Below, one piece after another: positions 32,981 through 40,160 of a DNA stretch of 64,000 nucleotides; position 1 is the first letter of the stretch; every line of letters begins with the position of its first letter. This stretch comes from Gemmatimonadota bacterium (GTDB taxonomy: Bacteria > Gemmatimonadota > Gemmatimonadetes > Gemmatimonadales > GWC2-71-9), in the NCBI GenBank assembly GCA_016713435.1, contig JADJPD010000003.1, positions 124,001-188,000 of the forward strand, written 5' to 3'. The position numbers and the translations under genes were made by a program. The notes below the pieces were generated by a model. That model made no database searches. It was not told where the DNA came from and was given only the letters and a program-made list of their open reading frames with translations.

Positions 32981-34015
32981 TTACTGCTGCGCGCGCAGGT
33001 AGGCGACCAGCGCCTGCGTCTCCTGGTCCGTGAGGCCGAGGTTCGGCATCAGGACGCCTTCCTTCCAGCCCTGCGGGTCCTGGATCCACTTCGCCAGGTT
33101 CTCGTCGGTGTTCTCGAGCGTCCCCGCCGCGATCCACGTGCGGCTGCCGATGTGGTGCAGGTTCGGGCCCGTCAGCGGCAGCGCCGGGTACAGCGAGTGG
33201 CAGCCGATGCAGCCCTTCATCGTGAACAGCTGCTGGCCCGTCTTCACCAGCGCCGGGGCCGTCGAGTCGGCCGAGAAGTCGCGCGGGGGCTGGTTGAAGT
33301 TGGCGGCCCACGCGTCGAACTCCTCGGGCGCCTTGCTGATGATCCGGTACGCCATCCGGCCGTGCTGGATGCCGCAGAACTCCACGCACTGCGCGGGGAA
33401 GTTCCCGGTCACCTCGGCCTTGAACCAGAGGTTGTTGTAGCGGTTGGGGAAGACGTCCCGCTTGCCGGCGAACTGCGGCAGCCAGAAGCTGTGCAGCACG
33501 TCCTTGGTGGTCATCTCGAGGCTCACCGTGCGGCCCATCGGCACGATGAGCTCGCCGGCGGTGGTGATGCCGAGCTGCGGGTAGCGGAACTCCCACCACC
33601 ACTGGTGCCCGATCACCTCCACCTGCAGCGCCTCCGGGCCCGGCTTCTGCGCCGTCTGGAAGATGGTCCGCACGGTCGGCACCGCGATCATCGCCAGGAT
33701 GAACGCCGGGATGATGGTCCACACGATCTCGAGCGTGGTGTTGCCGTGCGTCTGCACCGGCTCCGCCGCGCCCGGGCGGTTGCGGAACTTCCAGATGGCC
33801 ACGAGCAGCGCCGTCTCCACCAGCACGAACACGATCGTCGCCCACAGGAGCGTGGTGCGGAAGATGTCGTCGGAGGCCTTGGCGAAGTCCGCGCGGGGAA
33901 GGAGCGTCGTCTGCGGATACTGGTCGGGAGCGCACGCCGCGAGGAGGGCAACCACGGCGGCCAGCATCAGGGCCGGAACCCGGGAGGGGGGTCGCCGGTG
34001 AGCGGGGTCGGGCAT
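32981..34015 (-). CDS. ctaC: Cytochrome c oxidase subunit II with fused cytochrome c (caa3 type)
   Basis: 344 residues. Lipoprotein-type signal (AAVVALLAAC) and two helices (about 60-82, 100-125; TTLEIVWTIIPAFILAMIA). Then the cupredoxin domain with EVIGHQWWWEFRYP, DVLHSFWLPQF and the binuclear CuA motif CVEFCGIQHGRM. A C-terminal cytochrome c domain (GCIGCHSLY heme site, LMPNLG Met ligand) makes this a caa3-type oxidase accepting electrons without a separate cytochrome. ATG 34015 lies 48 nt from the predicted transcription start. First gene of the operon; no assembly factors (Sco, CtaG) are in the window. Confidence 0.95.
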   Translation of the reverse strand: MPDPAHRRPPSRVPALMLAAVVALLAACAPDQYPQTTLLPRADFAKASDDIFRTTLLWATIVFVLVETALLVAIWKFRNRPGAAEPVQTHGNTTLEIVWTIIPAFILAMIAVPTVRTIFQTAQKPGPEALQVEVIGHQWWWEFRYPQLGITTAGELIVPMGRTVSLEMTTKDVLHSFWLPQFAGKRDVFPNRYNNLWFKAEVTGNFPAQCVEFCGIQHGRMAYRIISKAPEEFDAWAANFNQPPRDFSADSTAPALVKTGQQLFTMKGCIGCHSLYPALPLTGPNLHHIGSRTWIAAGTLENTDENLAKWIQDPQGWKEGVLMPNLGLTDQETQALVAYLRAQQ

Positions 34016-34069
34016 CAAGGCGTGTCCTGTAGGCGAAAAGACTGGGGGCGGCGAACTTATGCCGGCGGG

Positions 34070-34098
34070 AGAATACGCATGCGTGCAGGTCACGTCAA
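34070..34098 (-). promoter_or_regulatory. Promoter of the cytochrome oxidase operon
   Basis: Minus-strand TTGACG (34093-34098), 17 bp, TATTCT (34070-34075), the best sigma-70-like match in the window. It sits in an AT-richer island between ctaC and the divergent DinB gene. Confidence 0.7.
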
Positions 34099-34178
34099 GA
34101 ATTTTTGAAGATCAAATGACCGAGCACTTTACGCGGGATGCGCTTCATCCTTCAGGCACGCATAGACAGCCATCATCC

Positions 34179-34209
34179 TGTTCAAGTTGACCCGACACAG
34201 CCTTGAACA
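34179..34209 (+). promoter_or_regulatory. Spaced inverted repeat before the second dinB gene
   Basis: TGTTCAAG (34179-34186) and CTTGAACA (34202-34209), perfect 8-bp arms with a 15-bp spacer. About 80 bp before the DinB ATG and 90 bp from the cox promoter. An extended -10-like TGTATGCT follows near 34221. Possible operator; regulator unknown. Confidence 0.4.
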
Positions 34210-34285
34210 AGCCCGCACCCGTGTATGCTTCGTGTCGTCCGCGGCAACCGCGCGCCGCCTGCCACCATCCCCACCTCGAGGTCGC

Positions 34286-34771
34286 ATGACGCCCGCCGAA
34301 CGCGCCGAGTGCATCCGCCGCTACGCCGAGGGACCCGAACTCCTCGCGGCCGCCCTGGCCGCCGTGCCCGAGGCGGCGCTCCAGTGGCGCCCCGCGCCCG
34401 GGAAATGGTCGGTGCACGAGGTCATCGTGCACTGCGCCGACAGCGAGGTGAATTCGCACGCCCGCCTCCGCTACCTGATCGGCGAACCCAATGCCGCGAT
34501 TCACGGTTACGATCAGGACCGCTGGGTCACGGCGATGGACTATCACGCCCACCCGCTCGAACCCGCCCTCCTCACCGTGCGCGCGGTGCGCGCCAACACC
34601 GTGCCCCTGCTGCGGCGCATGAGTGACGCCGACTGGCGCCGCACCGGCACCCACACCGAGCACCCCAGCTACGGCGTGGAGCGCTGGATGGAGCTCTACG
34701 CCGAGCACCTCGAGATCCACGCGCGCCAGATTGCGCGGAATCTTGCGGCCTGGCAGGCCCGGCCGGCCTGA
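34286..34771 (+). CDS. DinB-like protein (YfiT/damage-inducible superfamily)
   Basis: 161 residues. The metal His ligands appear in WSVHEVIVHCADSE (about 44-50) and at the C-terminus YAEHLEIHARQIARNL (about 136-146), giving the H...H-x3-H pattern of the DinB/YfiT fold. ALQWRPAPGKWS and RRTGTHTEHPSYGVERWMELYAEHLEIH are typical of the DinB_2 subgroup. ATG at 34286 follows GAGG; upstream codons in frame cover the promoter region. Single gene with its own terminator. Confidence 0.88.
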   Translation: MTPAERAECIRRYAEGPELLAAALAAVPEAALQWRPAPGKWSVHEVIVHCADSEVNSHARLRYLIGEPNAAIHGYDQDRWVTAMDYHAHPLEPALLTVRAVRANTVPLLRRMSDADWRRTGTHTEHPSYGVERWMELYAEHLEIHARQIARNLAAWQARPA

Positions 34772-34788
34772 GCCCCCCAGAACGACAC

Positions 34789-34817
34789 GGGGCCGCCGTT
34801 CGGTGAACGGCGGCCCC
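34789..34817 (+). terminator. Terminator after dinB
   Basis: Perfect 13-bp stem (34789-34801 with 34805-34817), tight GGT loop. No T-run. Confidence 0.6.
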
Positions 34818-34846
34818 GGCCCAGCCCTCGACGCCTGACGGGGCGG

Positions 34847-35503
34847 CTAGCGCACCTCGAGGTCGAACGCCGGCGTCTCCCCGGCCACCTCGAAGCTGTA
34901 GTGCCACCACTCGTTCTCGTACTGCGCAAAACCCTCCGCTTCCATCACCCGTCGCAGCAGCTGCCGGTAGCGGAGCACCCGCCCGGTGGCGTTGGCCCAG
35001 TGCGCCGTCTCGTTCAGGGTGTCGTAGGCGGTACCCATGTCCACTTCCCGCCCGCCCATGGAGCGGTCCACCAGCGTCAGGTCAATGGCCAGCCCAAGGT
35101 TGTGGCGGCTCCGGCTCGAGATGTAGCCATCGGCAAAGAGGTGCTCCTGCCCGGTGCGCCGGGCCCAGTCCATCATGCCCACCGTGGCCCGGACGGGCCG
35201 GTAGCCGTCAAACAGCTTGAGGCCCATCCCGCCGGAGCGAAGCCGCTGCTGCACCCGCACCAGCGCCTCGGCCGCCTCGCGACGGAGATAGACCCGGTTG
35301 GCGTGGTACCCCGGCAGCACCGCCCCGGTGAAGTTGTTGCTGGTGGCGTAGCGGGTCTCGATCACCAGGGTCGAATCGAGGGAGCGCATGTCCACCAGCA
35401 TCCGCGTGGCCACCGAGTCGGGGGCCGGACTGTACGGAGGCTCCAGGGGAGCCTGGGCACTCAGGATGACCGGAAACAGGACCACCAGCAGCAGGGATCG
35501 CAT
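34847..35503 (-). CDS. ddpX: D-alanyl-D-alanine dipeptidase (VanX/DdpX type)
   Basis: 218-residue secreted zinc peptidase of family M15D. Signal peptide MRSLLLVVLFPVILSAQ. Zinc-binding SRSRHNLGLAIDLTL (H-x6-D, near residues 130-140), catalytic Glu and last His in NEWWHYSFE (near 197-202), and DGYRPVRATVGMM are all family features. It cleaves D-Ala-D-Ala; with a signal peptide it acts in the periplasm, so peptidoglycan salvage is likelier than vancomycin resistance, and no VanHA genes are present. ATG 35503 starts the signal peptide; the longer frame continues antisense to greA. Confidence 0.9.
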   Translation of the reverse strand: MRSLLLVVLFPVILSAQAPLEPPYSPAPDSVATRMLVDMRSLDSTLVIETRYATSNNFTGAVLPGYHANRVYLRREAAEALVRVQQRLRSGGMGLKLFDGYRPVRATVGMMDWARRTGQEHLFADGYISSRSRHNLGLAIDLTLVDRSMGGREVDMGTAYDTLNETAHWANATGRVLRYRQLLRRVMEAEGFAQYENEWWHYSFEVAGETPAFDLEVR

Positions 35504-35580
35504 GAACCGTGAACCGGGGTCAGGGGTGGGTTGAGAACAGCCTATCTCCAAAATACCCAAGGATTTACCACCCAGTCTAT

Positions 35581-35595
35581 GGCCCGATTCGGGCC
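35581..35595 (+). promoter_or_regulatory. Short palindrome upstream of greA
   Basis: GGCCCGA / TCGGGCC with a single central base, just upstream of TATCTT (35603-35608), a -10 candidate for greA. No convincing -35. Possible operator in the shared ddpX-greA intergenic region. Confidence 0.35.
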
Positions 35596-35631
35596 AGATC
35601 GCTATCTTGATACCCGGACGTGATTGAACGC

Positions 35632-35672
35632 CCCGGGCCGTGGAGCTTCTGGCCCGGGCCGTTTCCTTTTTT
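35632..35672 (+). promoter_or_regulatory. Terminator-like hairpin in the greA leader
   Basis: Eight GC pairs (35632-35639 with 35651-35658), 11-nt loop, then GTTTCCTTTTTTG. It ends 11 nt before the greA ATG. The upstream gene is on the other strand, so this is not an upstream gene's terminator; it reads as a leader attenuator of greA. Confidence 0.65.
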
Positions 35673-35683
35673 GTGAGTGCCAC

Positions 35684-36145
35684 ATGCTGCGTGAAATGCG
35701 AGCCAAGCTGGGCGCCGAGATCGAGCAGCTCAGCCATGAACTGAATGTCGTCATCCCCCAGGCCATCGCCCAGGCGGTGGAGCTCGGGGATTTGCGGGAG
35801 AACTCGGAGTACAAGGCCGCCCTCGAGCGGCAGCAGTTCGTCCAGGCCCGGCTGGGGCAGCTGCACCAGCGGCTGCAGCAGGTCGCCGCCTTGGGCAACA
35901 CCGAGACCCCGGCCGACAAGGTGGGCCTCGGCACCAAGGTGAAGGTGCTGGACCTGGAGACCAACGAGCCCGAGGAGTACATGTTGGTCCTGGCGGAGAT
36001 GATGGACCTCGACGCCGGCCACATTTCCCTCGCCTCGCCGCTCGGCCGCGCCCTCAAGGGCCGGTCGGTCGGGGACGAGATCGAGTTGCGCCTCCCCCGG
36101 GGGCAGCGGGCGCTCCGGGTCCTGGGCATCGAGCAGACGCAATAA
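35684..36145 (+). CDS. greA: Transcription elongation factor GreA/GreB family
   Basis: 153 residues, matching GreA (about 158). The N-terminal coiled-coil hairpin (1-75) carries the acidic tip DLRENSEYKAALERQQF, whose Asp/Glu stimulate RNA cleavage in backtracked polymerase. The C-terminal FKBP-like domain includes GTKVKVLDLE, ISLASPLGRALKGRSVGDEIEL and a terminal ALRVLGIE. The N-terminus is slightly short. ATG 35684 is right behind a leader hairpin; only a weak GTGAG ribosome site is visible. Followed by an orphan GroES gene. Confidence 0.93.
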   Translation: MLREMRAKLGAEIEQLSHELNVVIPQAIAQAVELGDLRENSEYKAALERQQFVQARLGQLHQRLQQVAALGNTETPADKVGLGTKVKVLDLETNEPEEYMLVLAEMMDLDAGHISLASPLGRALKGRSVGDEIELRLPRGQRALRVLGIEQTQ

Positions 36146-36199
36146 GCCGGACCGGCAGCACGGGCGGGCCCCCGGGCCCGCCATCCCTCACCCCGCGCC

Positions 36200-36571
36200 A
36201 TGAGCTATCCAAAGAAGCAGCTGATCCTGGTCGGCGACCGCGTCCTCATCACCCCCGAGGAGGGCGAGGAGCGCACCCGCGTGGGCCTCTACCTCCCGGC
36301 CACCGCCCTGGAGGCGCAGCAGGTGCAGAGCGGCCTGGTCATCGCCGTGGGCCCCGGCGAGCCCACCCCGGACTTCAACAGCACCCTCGACGAGGAGCCG
36401 TGGAAGGCCGGCGACAAGCTCCCCCGCTGGCGCCCGCTGCAGGCACGTGTCGGTGACCATGCCATCTTCTTCCGGAAGGCCGCCGTGGAGATCACCTTCG
36501 AGGAGAAGCGCTACCTCGTGGTGCCCCAGGCCGCCATCCTCGTGCTGGTCCGCGAAGACCTCCCGCTCTGA
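36200..36571 (+). CDS. GroES-like co-chaperonin, no GroEL partner nearby
   Basis: 123 residues of the Cpn10 fold. ILVGDRVLITPEEGEERTRVG, mobile-loop-like GLYLPATALEAQQ, SGLVIAVGPGEP and a closing YLVVPQAAILVLVRED align with GroES order. An insertion of about 25 residues (PDFNSTLDEEPWKAGDKLPRWRP) between the roof and the second barrel half exceeds normal GroES (about 97). No GroEL in the window, so this may be a paralogue with a specialised client or oligomer. It begins 54 nt after greA; the next gene begins 2 nt after its stop. Confidence 0.75.
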   Translation: MSYPKKQLILVGDRVLITPEEGEERTRVGLYLPATALEAQQVQSGLVIAVGPGEPTPDFNSTLDEEPWKAGDKLPRWRPLQARVGDHAIFFRKAAVEITFEEKRYLVVPQAAILVLVREDLPL

Positions 36572-36573
36572 CC

Positions 36574-37086
36574 ATGCCGCTCACCCGCTTCCCCGACCAC
36601 GAAGACAAGCGGGTCTTCCTCTCCACCGTGCTGGCCCTGAACCTGGCGCCGGCCGCGAACGCCTTCAGCGACCGCGTCTCGGTGGCCGTGCTCTGGCTCG
36701 ACCGGGGCAGCCCGGCGCTCGCCGAGCTGACGCACGAGTTTGCGCTGGCGCTCATCGAGAAGGGCAGCCTGGCCATCGTCCTCGGCGGCAGCGGGGCGGA
36801 GGAGGCCGCGGCCATCTTCGATGAGGCCGCCGCCGAGACCACCCATGCCGAGCGCGAGGACGAGCAGGTGGGCATCTGGAGCGACCCCGACGCCCCGCTC
36901 GACGAGATCCTCTTCACCGCCGCCGAGGAAGCGATGCCGCCGGAAGCCTTCAGCGAGGACTTCTGGGACATCGTGGTCTGGGCCAAGAGCGGCGACCCCA
37001 AGATCCCCGCCATCCGCACCGCCCTCGGCCGCCTCGAGGCGATGATCGACGAGCGCTACGAACTCGGCGGCGAGGACGATGGCTGA
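36574..37086 (+). CDS. Conserved hypothetical acidic protein
   Basis: 170 residues, soluble and acidic with alternating strands and helices (VSVAVLWLDRG, EFALALIEKGSLAIVLGGSG, IFDEAAAETTHAERED, FWDIVVWAKSGDPK). IVLGGSGAEEAAAIFDEA looks Rossmann-like, but no catalytic motif is obvious. It is the middle of a GroES / unknown / membrane-protein set: 2 nt after GroES, and overlapping the next start by 8 nt. Family not recognised. Confidence 0.75.
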   Translation: MPLTRFPDHEDKRVFLSTVLALNLAPAANAFSDRVSVAVLWLDRGSPALAELTHEFALALIEKGSLAIVLGGSGAEEAAAIFDEAAAETTHAEREDEQVGIWSDPDAPLDEILFTAAEEAMPPEAFSEDFWDIVVWAKSGDPKIPAIRTALGRLEAMIDERYELGGEDDG

Positions 37087-37453
37087 ACTGAGTGCGGGCG
37101 CGCGCAACTATCGCGCGCTGATGTGGGGGATGGTCCTGCTGGCCACGGTCCCGTTCGTCGTCTTCGTGGCGGGCGTGCGCGGCGTGGTGCCGAGGCAGAT
37201 GGGGATCGCGGCGCTGCCGCTCGGGTTCGCCTGCCTGGTCGCGGCGGTGTGGCTGGGCTGGCGGGGGCACCGGCAGGCGCTGGCCGACCGCGAGCGGGTG
37301 GGCCGCACCACCATGATCATGGCCATCGCCGCGCAGCTCGGCCGCCAGGATGACGCCGCCCTCGAGCGCATTGCCGCGAAGAGCGGGCCCGCCGCGGAGG
37401 CCGCCACCTGGATCCTCGCCGGCCGGGCCGAGAAGCGGGCCCGGGCGGGCTAG
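37079..37453 (+). CDS. Small membrane protein of unknown function
   Basis: 124 residues with two helices (about 13-32, ALMWGMVLLATVPFVVFVAGV, and 42-60, IAALPLGFACLVAAVWLGW), then a soluble amphipathic tail (about 60-124, with RTTMIMAIAAQLGRQDDAALERIA). No family recognised. Its start overlaps the previous gene by 8 nt, and its TAG stop shares CTAG with the stop of the convergent CZB gene. Confidence 0.7.
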   Translation: MAELSAGARNYRALMWGMVLLATVPFVVFVAGVRGVVPRQMGIAALPLGFACLVAAVWLGWRGHRQALADRERVGRTTMIMAIAAQLGRQDDAALERIAAKSGPAAEAATWILAGRAEKRARAG

Positions 37454-37848
37454 CAGCTCCGCTGCCAGCGCATCAGGTGGGTGGTCAGTCCCACCGAGGC
37501 GCGCGTGAACTCGCCGTGGTGCCCGAGCGCGGCAGCCGCCTCGCCGTCCTTCCCCTCCAGCAGCAGCTCCACCACCCATGCCGCGGCCCGGTGCACGTCC
37601 ACGTGCCGGCGACAGGCTTCCGCATGCGCCGGCGTGCCGCGCAAGGCGGCGATGCACTCCTGCTCCAGCCAGCTGCCGCACTCGCACGCCGACTCGTCCC
37701 GCACCAGGGCGATGTCGGGGAGCCGGTCCGTCTCGCGGAGCGACCCCCGGAAGCGGGCTTTCCAGAGACCATGGGCGGCAATGGCCGAGCGAATGGCATC
37801 GGCGGGATCGGCCGGCCGGGCCTGGAGGGATGGCGCGAGGCGGGACAT
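37450..37848 (-). CDS. Stand-alone CZB (chemoreceptor zinc-binding) domain protein
   Basis: 132 residues corresponding to one CZB domain. HGLWKARFRGSLRE gives the first His, ESACECGSWLEQE the Cys-containing signature, and CRRHVDVHRAAAWVVELLLEG the remaining His; FTRASVGLTTHLMRW is typical of the end. CZB domains bind zinc, or are oxidised at the Cys, and normally sit at the C-terminus of chemoreceptors or diguanylate cyclases. Here it stands alone and may act in trans. Two Cys in the motif instead of one. Confidence 0.82.
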   Translation of the reverse strand: MSRLAPSLQARPADPADAIRSAIAAHGLWKARFRGSLRETDRLPDIALVRDESACECGSWLEQECIAALRGTPAHAEACRRHVDVHRAAAWVVELLLEGKDGEAAAALGHHGEFTRASVGLTTHLMRWQRSC

Positions 37849-38009
37849 CCGCGGAGCTCCTCGCCCGTGGACCGGACGCCCGTCATGGGCCCGGAAGCGG
37901 GGCGACTAGCAGAAGCGTCGTCTCCCGTCGGCAGAACTTGAGCGGGAGCCGGGGATATCCCGCTGCGGGCGCTCCCCGTTCCGTCGCCAGCGGATAGATT
38001 GAGGAGGCC

Positions 38010-38421
38010 ATGTCCCGCCTGCCCTCCTTCCTGCGCGCCCTGCGCCTGCGCTGCCCGCCTGCGGCGGGGGCCGGTTTTCGTGTCGTGGGTCCGGATGTGC
38101 CCCAGCTGCCCGAGCTGCGGCATCCGCTTCGACCGCGAGCCGGAGGGCGGGTACTGGGTGGGGTCCAACACCATCAACCTGTTTGCCACCGAGGCGACCT
38201 TTGCGGCGCTCTTCCTCGGCACTCTCGTCGCCACCTGGCCGAGCCCGCCGTGGACCCTGCTCACGTATGGCGGGCTCGGGCTGATGGTGGTGTTCCCGGT
38301 GGCGTTCTTCCCCTGGTCCAAGACGCTCTTCATCGCCATTGACCTGCAGTTCCGGCCCACCGAGCCTGGCGACTACGTGAAGCCGACGGAGCCGGCGCCG
38401 AACTCGCTGCGGCGGCGGTGA
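38010..38421 (+). CDS. DUF983 family membrane protein, frame disrupted near the 5' end
   Basis: About 137 residues when joined. The N-terminus MSRLPSFLRALRLRCP reads in one frame and the rest, from PVFVSW, reads in another. DUF983 proteins begin with CPxCGxGxxF and CPxCGxxF zinc-ribbon pairs. The second pair is intact (MCPSCPSCGIRFDREPEGGYWVG). The first is restored as CPPCGGGPVF if one C is added to each of two short C-runs (near 38057 and 38070). Two helices follow (about 60-80 and 87-108). SD GAGGAGG lies before the ATG. Function of the family unknown. Confidence 0.75.
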
Positions 38422-38543
38422 CGTTCGGCGACTGACTCGAGGCGTGGTGCGGGGGCTGGATGCGGTGTAACTCACCGCAGGGGCGCTCGACCAACCTACC
38501 CATCCGAAACACTCGCCACTCCGAATGGAGCCTTCATGGAACC

Positions 38544-38801
38544 CTACGCCCCGGCAAGCCGGTCGCGCAGGCGCTGGGCGCGGGCGGCGTCGAGGGGGAC
38601 CGGGGTGGTGAGGCGGGCCCGGAGCTCGGAGAGGACGGCACCGAACTGGCCGCCGAAGCGGGTGCACTGGTCACAGCCCCGCAGGTGCTCGTGCACCCGG
38701 GCAATGGTGGCGCTGTCCAGTTCCCCGTCGACGTAGTCCGAGAGGTGGGCCAGGACGTCGCGGCAGGTCAGGCCGCCGATCTCGCGGTCCAGGTCAAGCA
38801 T
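38544..38801 (-). CDS. Zinc-finger anti-sigma factor, soluble
   Basis: 85 residues. zf-HC2/ZAS pattern: LTCRDVLAHLSDYVDGELD then H-x3-C-x2-C in HEHLRGCDQC (residues about 39-46). No transmembrane segment. Overlaps the 3' end of the sigma gene by 8 nt, an identical junction to the pair at 18103-18110. The soluble form suggests cytoplasmic redox or metal sensing; it neighbours a metal-efflux operon. Confidence 0.85.
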   Translation of the reverse strand: MLDLDREIGGLTCRDVLAHLSDYVDGELDSATIARVHEHLRGCDQCTRFGGQFGAVLSELRARLTTPVPLDAARAQRLRDRLAGA

Positions 38802-39342
38802 GCAGCCTCCTCGCCTCGGCCACGAGGCGGAGCCGGGCCCGGTGCAGCCGGGTCTTCATGGCGGCCAGGGTGAGCCCGGTGAGCTCGGCCGCCTCCTCGC
38901 CGGAGAACCCCTCGAGGTCGCGCAGGACGATCATCTCCCGCTCCGCCGGCGCCAGCTGGGCCAGCGCCTGCCCGAGCAGGCCATCTTCGTCAGCTTCACG
39001 TTCCGCGGCCGGTTCGGCGCCCCAGCCCGCCTCGAGCCCGAGGGCGTCGAGCGGGACCAGCGCGTCGGGCTCGTCCACCAGGTGCGGCGCAGCCAGAGCA
39101 GCAGCGTGCCGGCCGATGGTGAACAGCCAGCCCCGCGCCGAGGAGCCCCCACGGAACCCGCCCGCGCCGCGCCACGCGGCCACGAACGCCTCCTGCAGGG
39201 CGTCCTCGGCGTCGGCCTCGTTGCCCGCCACGGTGCGGAGGTAGCGGAACAGCGCGTCCTGGTGGCGGGCGACGAATGCGTCGAAGGCGGCGCGATCGCC
39301 CCCGGCCGAGGCGGCCAGGAGCGACCCGTCGCCCGGAGTCAG
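38794..39342 (-). CDS. RNA polymerase ECF sigma factor
   Basis: About 182 residues. Region 2: FDAFVARHQDALFRYLRTV, AEDALQEAFVAAWRGAGGFRG, RGWLFTIGRHAAAL. Region 4: LAPAEREMIVLRDLEGFSGEEAAELTGLTLAAMKTRLHRARLRL. The obvious GTG (39231) would cut region 2 in half, so the real start is upstream. The in-frame CTG at 39342 forms a CTGA overlap with the DUF2892 stop and yields LTPGDGSLLAASAGGDRAAFDAF, typical of ECF N-termini; no ATG or GTG exists in between. Confidence 0.85.
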   Translation of the reverse strand: MTPGDGSLLAASAGGDRAAFDAFVARHQDALFRYLRTVAGNEADAEDALQEAFVAAWRGAGGFRGGSSARGWLFTIGRHAAALAAPHLVDEPDALVPLDALGLEAGWGAEPAAEREADEDGLLGQALAQLAPAEREMIVLRDLEGFSGEEAAELTGLTLAAMKTRLHRARLRLVAEARRLHA

Positions 39343-39545
39343 CGCGTCGCCGGGCAGGTGCTGAAGCCGAAGAGCGTGTAGAGCGGGCAGCTGCCGAGCA
39401 GGCCGGTGGCGATGGGCACGATGCCGATATAGCCGAGCGGCGTCTTGGGGCCGATGAAGGCCAGGCTCAGCACGCCCACGCCGAGGAGGACGCGGGCCAC
39501 GCGCTCATAGGGATGCTCGTTGGTGGGGAAGAGCTTGGACGCCAT
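39339..39545 (-). CDS. DUF2892 (YgaP membrane-domain-like) protein
   Basis: 68 residues with two hydrophobic helices (VARVLLGVGVLSLAFI and IGIVPIATGLLGSCPLYTLFGF); NEHPYERVARVLLG and GSCPLYTLFG are the family signature, with a conserved Cys pair region (SCPLY, STCP). Such proteins accompany rhodanese or metal and sulfur stress genes. ATG 39545 preferred because the frame upstream reads through the regulatory region. First gene of the sigma / anti-sigma transcript. Confidence 0.85.
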   Translation of the reverse strand: MASKLFPTNEHPYERVARVLLGVGVLSLAFIGPKTPLGYIGIVPIATGLLGSCPLYTLFGFSTCPATR

Positions 39546-39698
39546 GATCGACTCCGGAAGAGGGGGGAAGGATCTCCGAACACCCCAGAGAGCCACGGCG
39601 GAAGGAAAAGGATTCACCGGGGCTGGACAGGGCGCTCCTGAAGGCGCATTCATTGGGGGTTCAATCGGGAGTTACCCGTTCGGGGACAAGTTATCACC

Positions 39699-40058
39699 AT
39701 GCGTCGCTGGCCGCGCCTGATTTCCACCCTCCTGCTCTGTGTGCTGGGTCTCCAGCTCGCGGGGTCGGGTGCGCGCTGTGTCATGGGCGACGCCCCGGCG
39801 GCCACCGGCGTGGTCGCCGGCCAGCATCATGCGCACTCGCCGGAGTGCCCGCCGCCGGACCACCAGCCGGCACCGAAGCACCCCGCATCGCACCACGGCG
39901 AGTGCGCGATGTTGTCCCACTGCCTCTCGGTCACCGTCCTGCCCGTCCTGGCGGCGCGGTCGGCCGTGCCGGCGGCAGCGGGCACCACCCCGGTGCTCGT
40001 CGCGTCGTTCGTTCCCACCGTCAGCACCCGCCCTACCCCACCCCCTCCCCGGGCCTGA
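39699..40058 (+). CDS. His/Cys-rich secreted protein upstream of metal efflux genes
   Basis: 119 residues. Signal peptide of about 22 (ISTLLLCVLGLQLAGSGARC). The mature segment is rich in His, Cys and Pro (QHHAHSPECPPPDHQ, HPASHHGECAMLSHC), then a hydrophobic stretch and a Pro-rich tail. It resembles small metal-responsive or metal-binding periplasmic proteins of the DUF2946 type, though I cannot confirm the family. Position directly before a Cus-type TolC/adaptor/RND operon supports copper or silver binding. Confidence 0.65.
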   Translation: MRRWPRLISTLLLCVLGLQLAGSGARCVMGDAPAATGVVAGQHHAHSPECPPPDHQPAPKHPASHHGECAMLSHCLSVTVLPVLAARSAVPAAAGTTPVLVASFVPTVSTRPTPPPPRA

Positions 40059-40160
40059 ACCTGACTGGCTGTACGCCGTTCGCGCGGACCTTAGGGTTCG
40101 TGCGCGCGGCCGCCCCGCGGGCTGTCCGCGGCGGCGCCCCCATGTCACGGACCCGGGATC

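Noticed and set aside
31115..34108. 997-codon plus-strand frame across the cytochrome oxidase genes
   Set aside because: Antisense to ctaD and ctaC, which have full motif support.
34847..35503. Vancomycin-resistance vanX
   Set aside because: Motifs fit M15D, but a signal peptide and lack of vanH/vanA/vanRS favour a periplasmic housekeeping dipeptidase.
37849..38009. Short plus-strand frames between the CZB and DUF983 genes
   Set aside because: Compositionally random, extend antisense over the CZB gene; only a GATAGA and SD for DUF983 seem meaningful.
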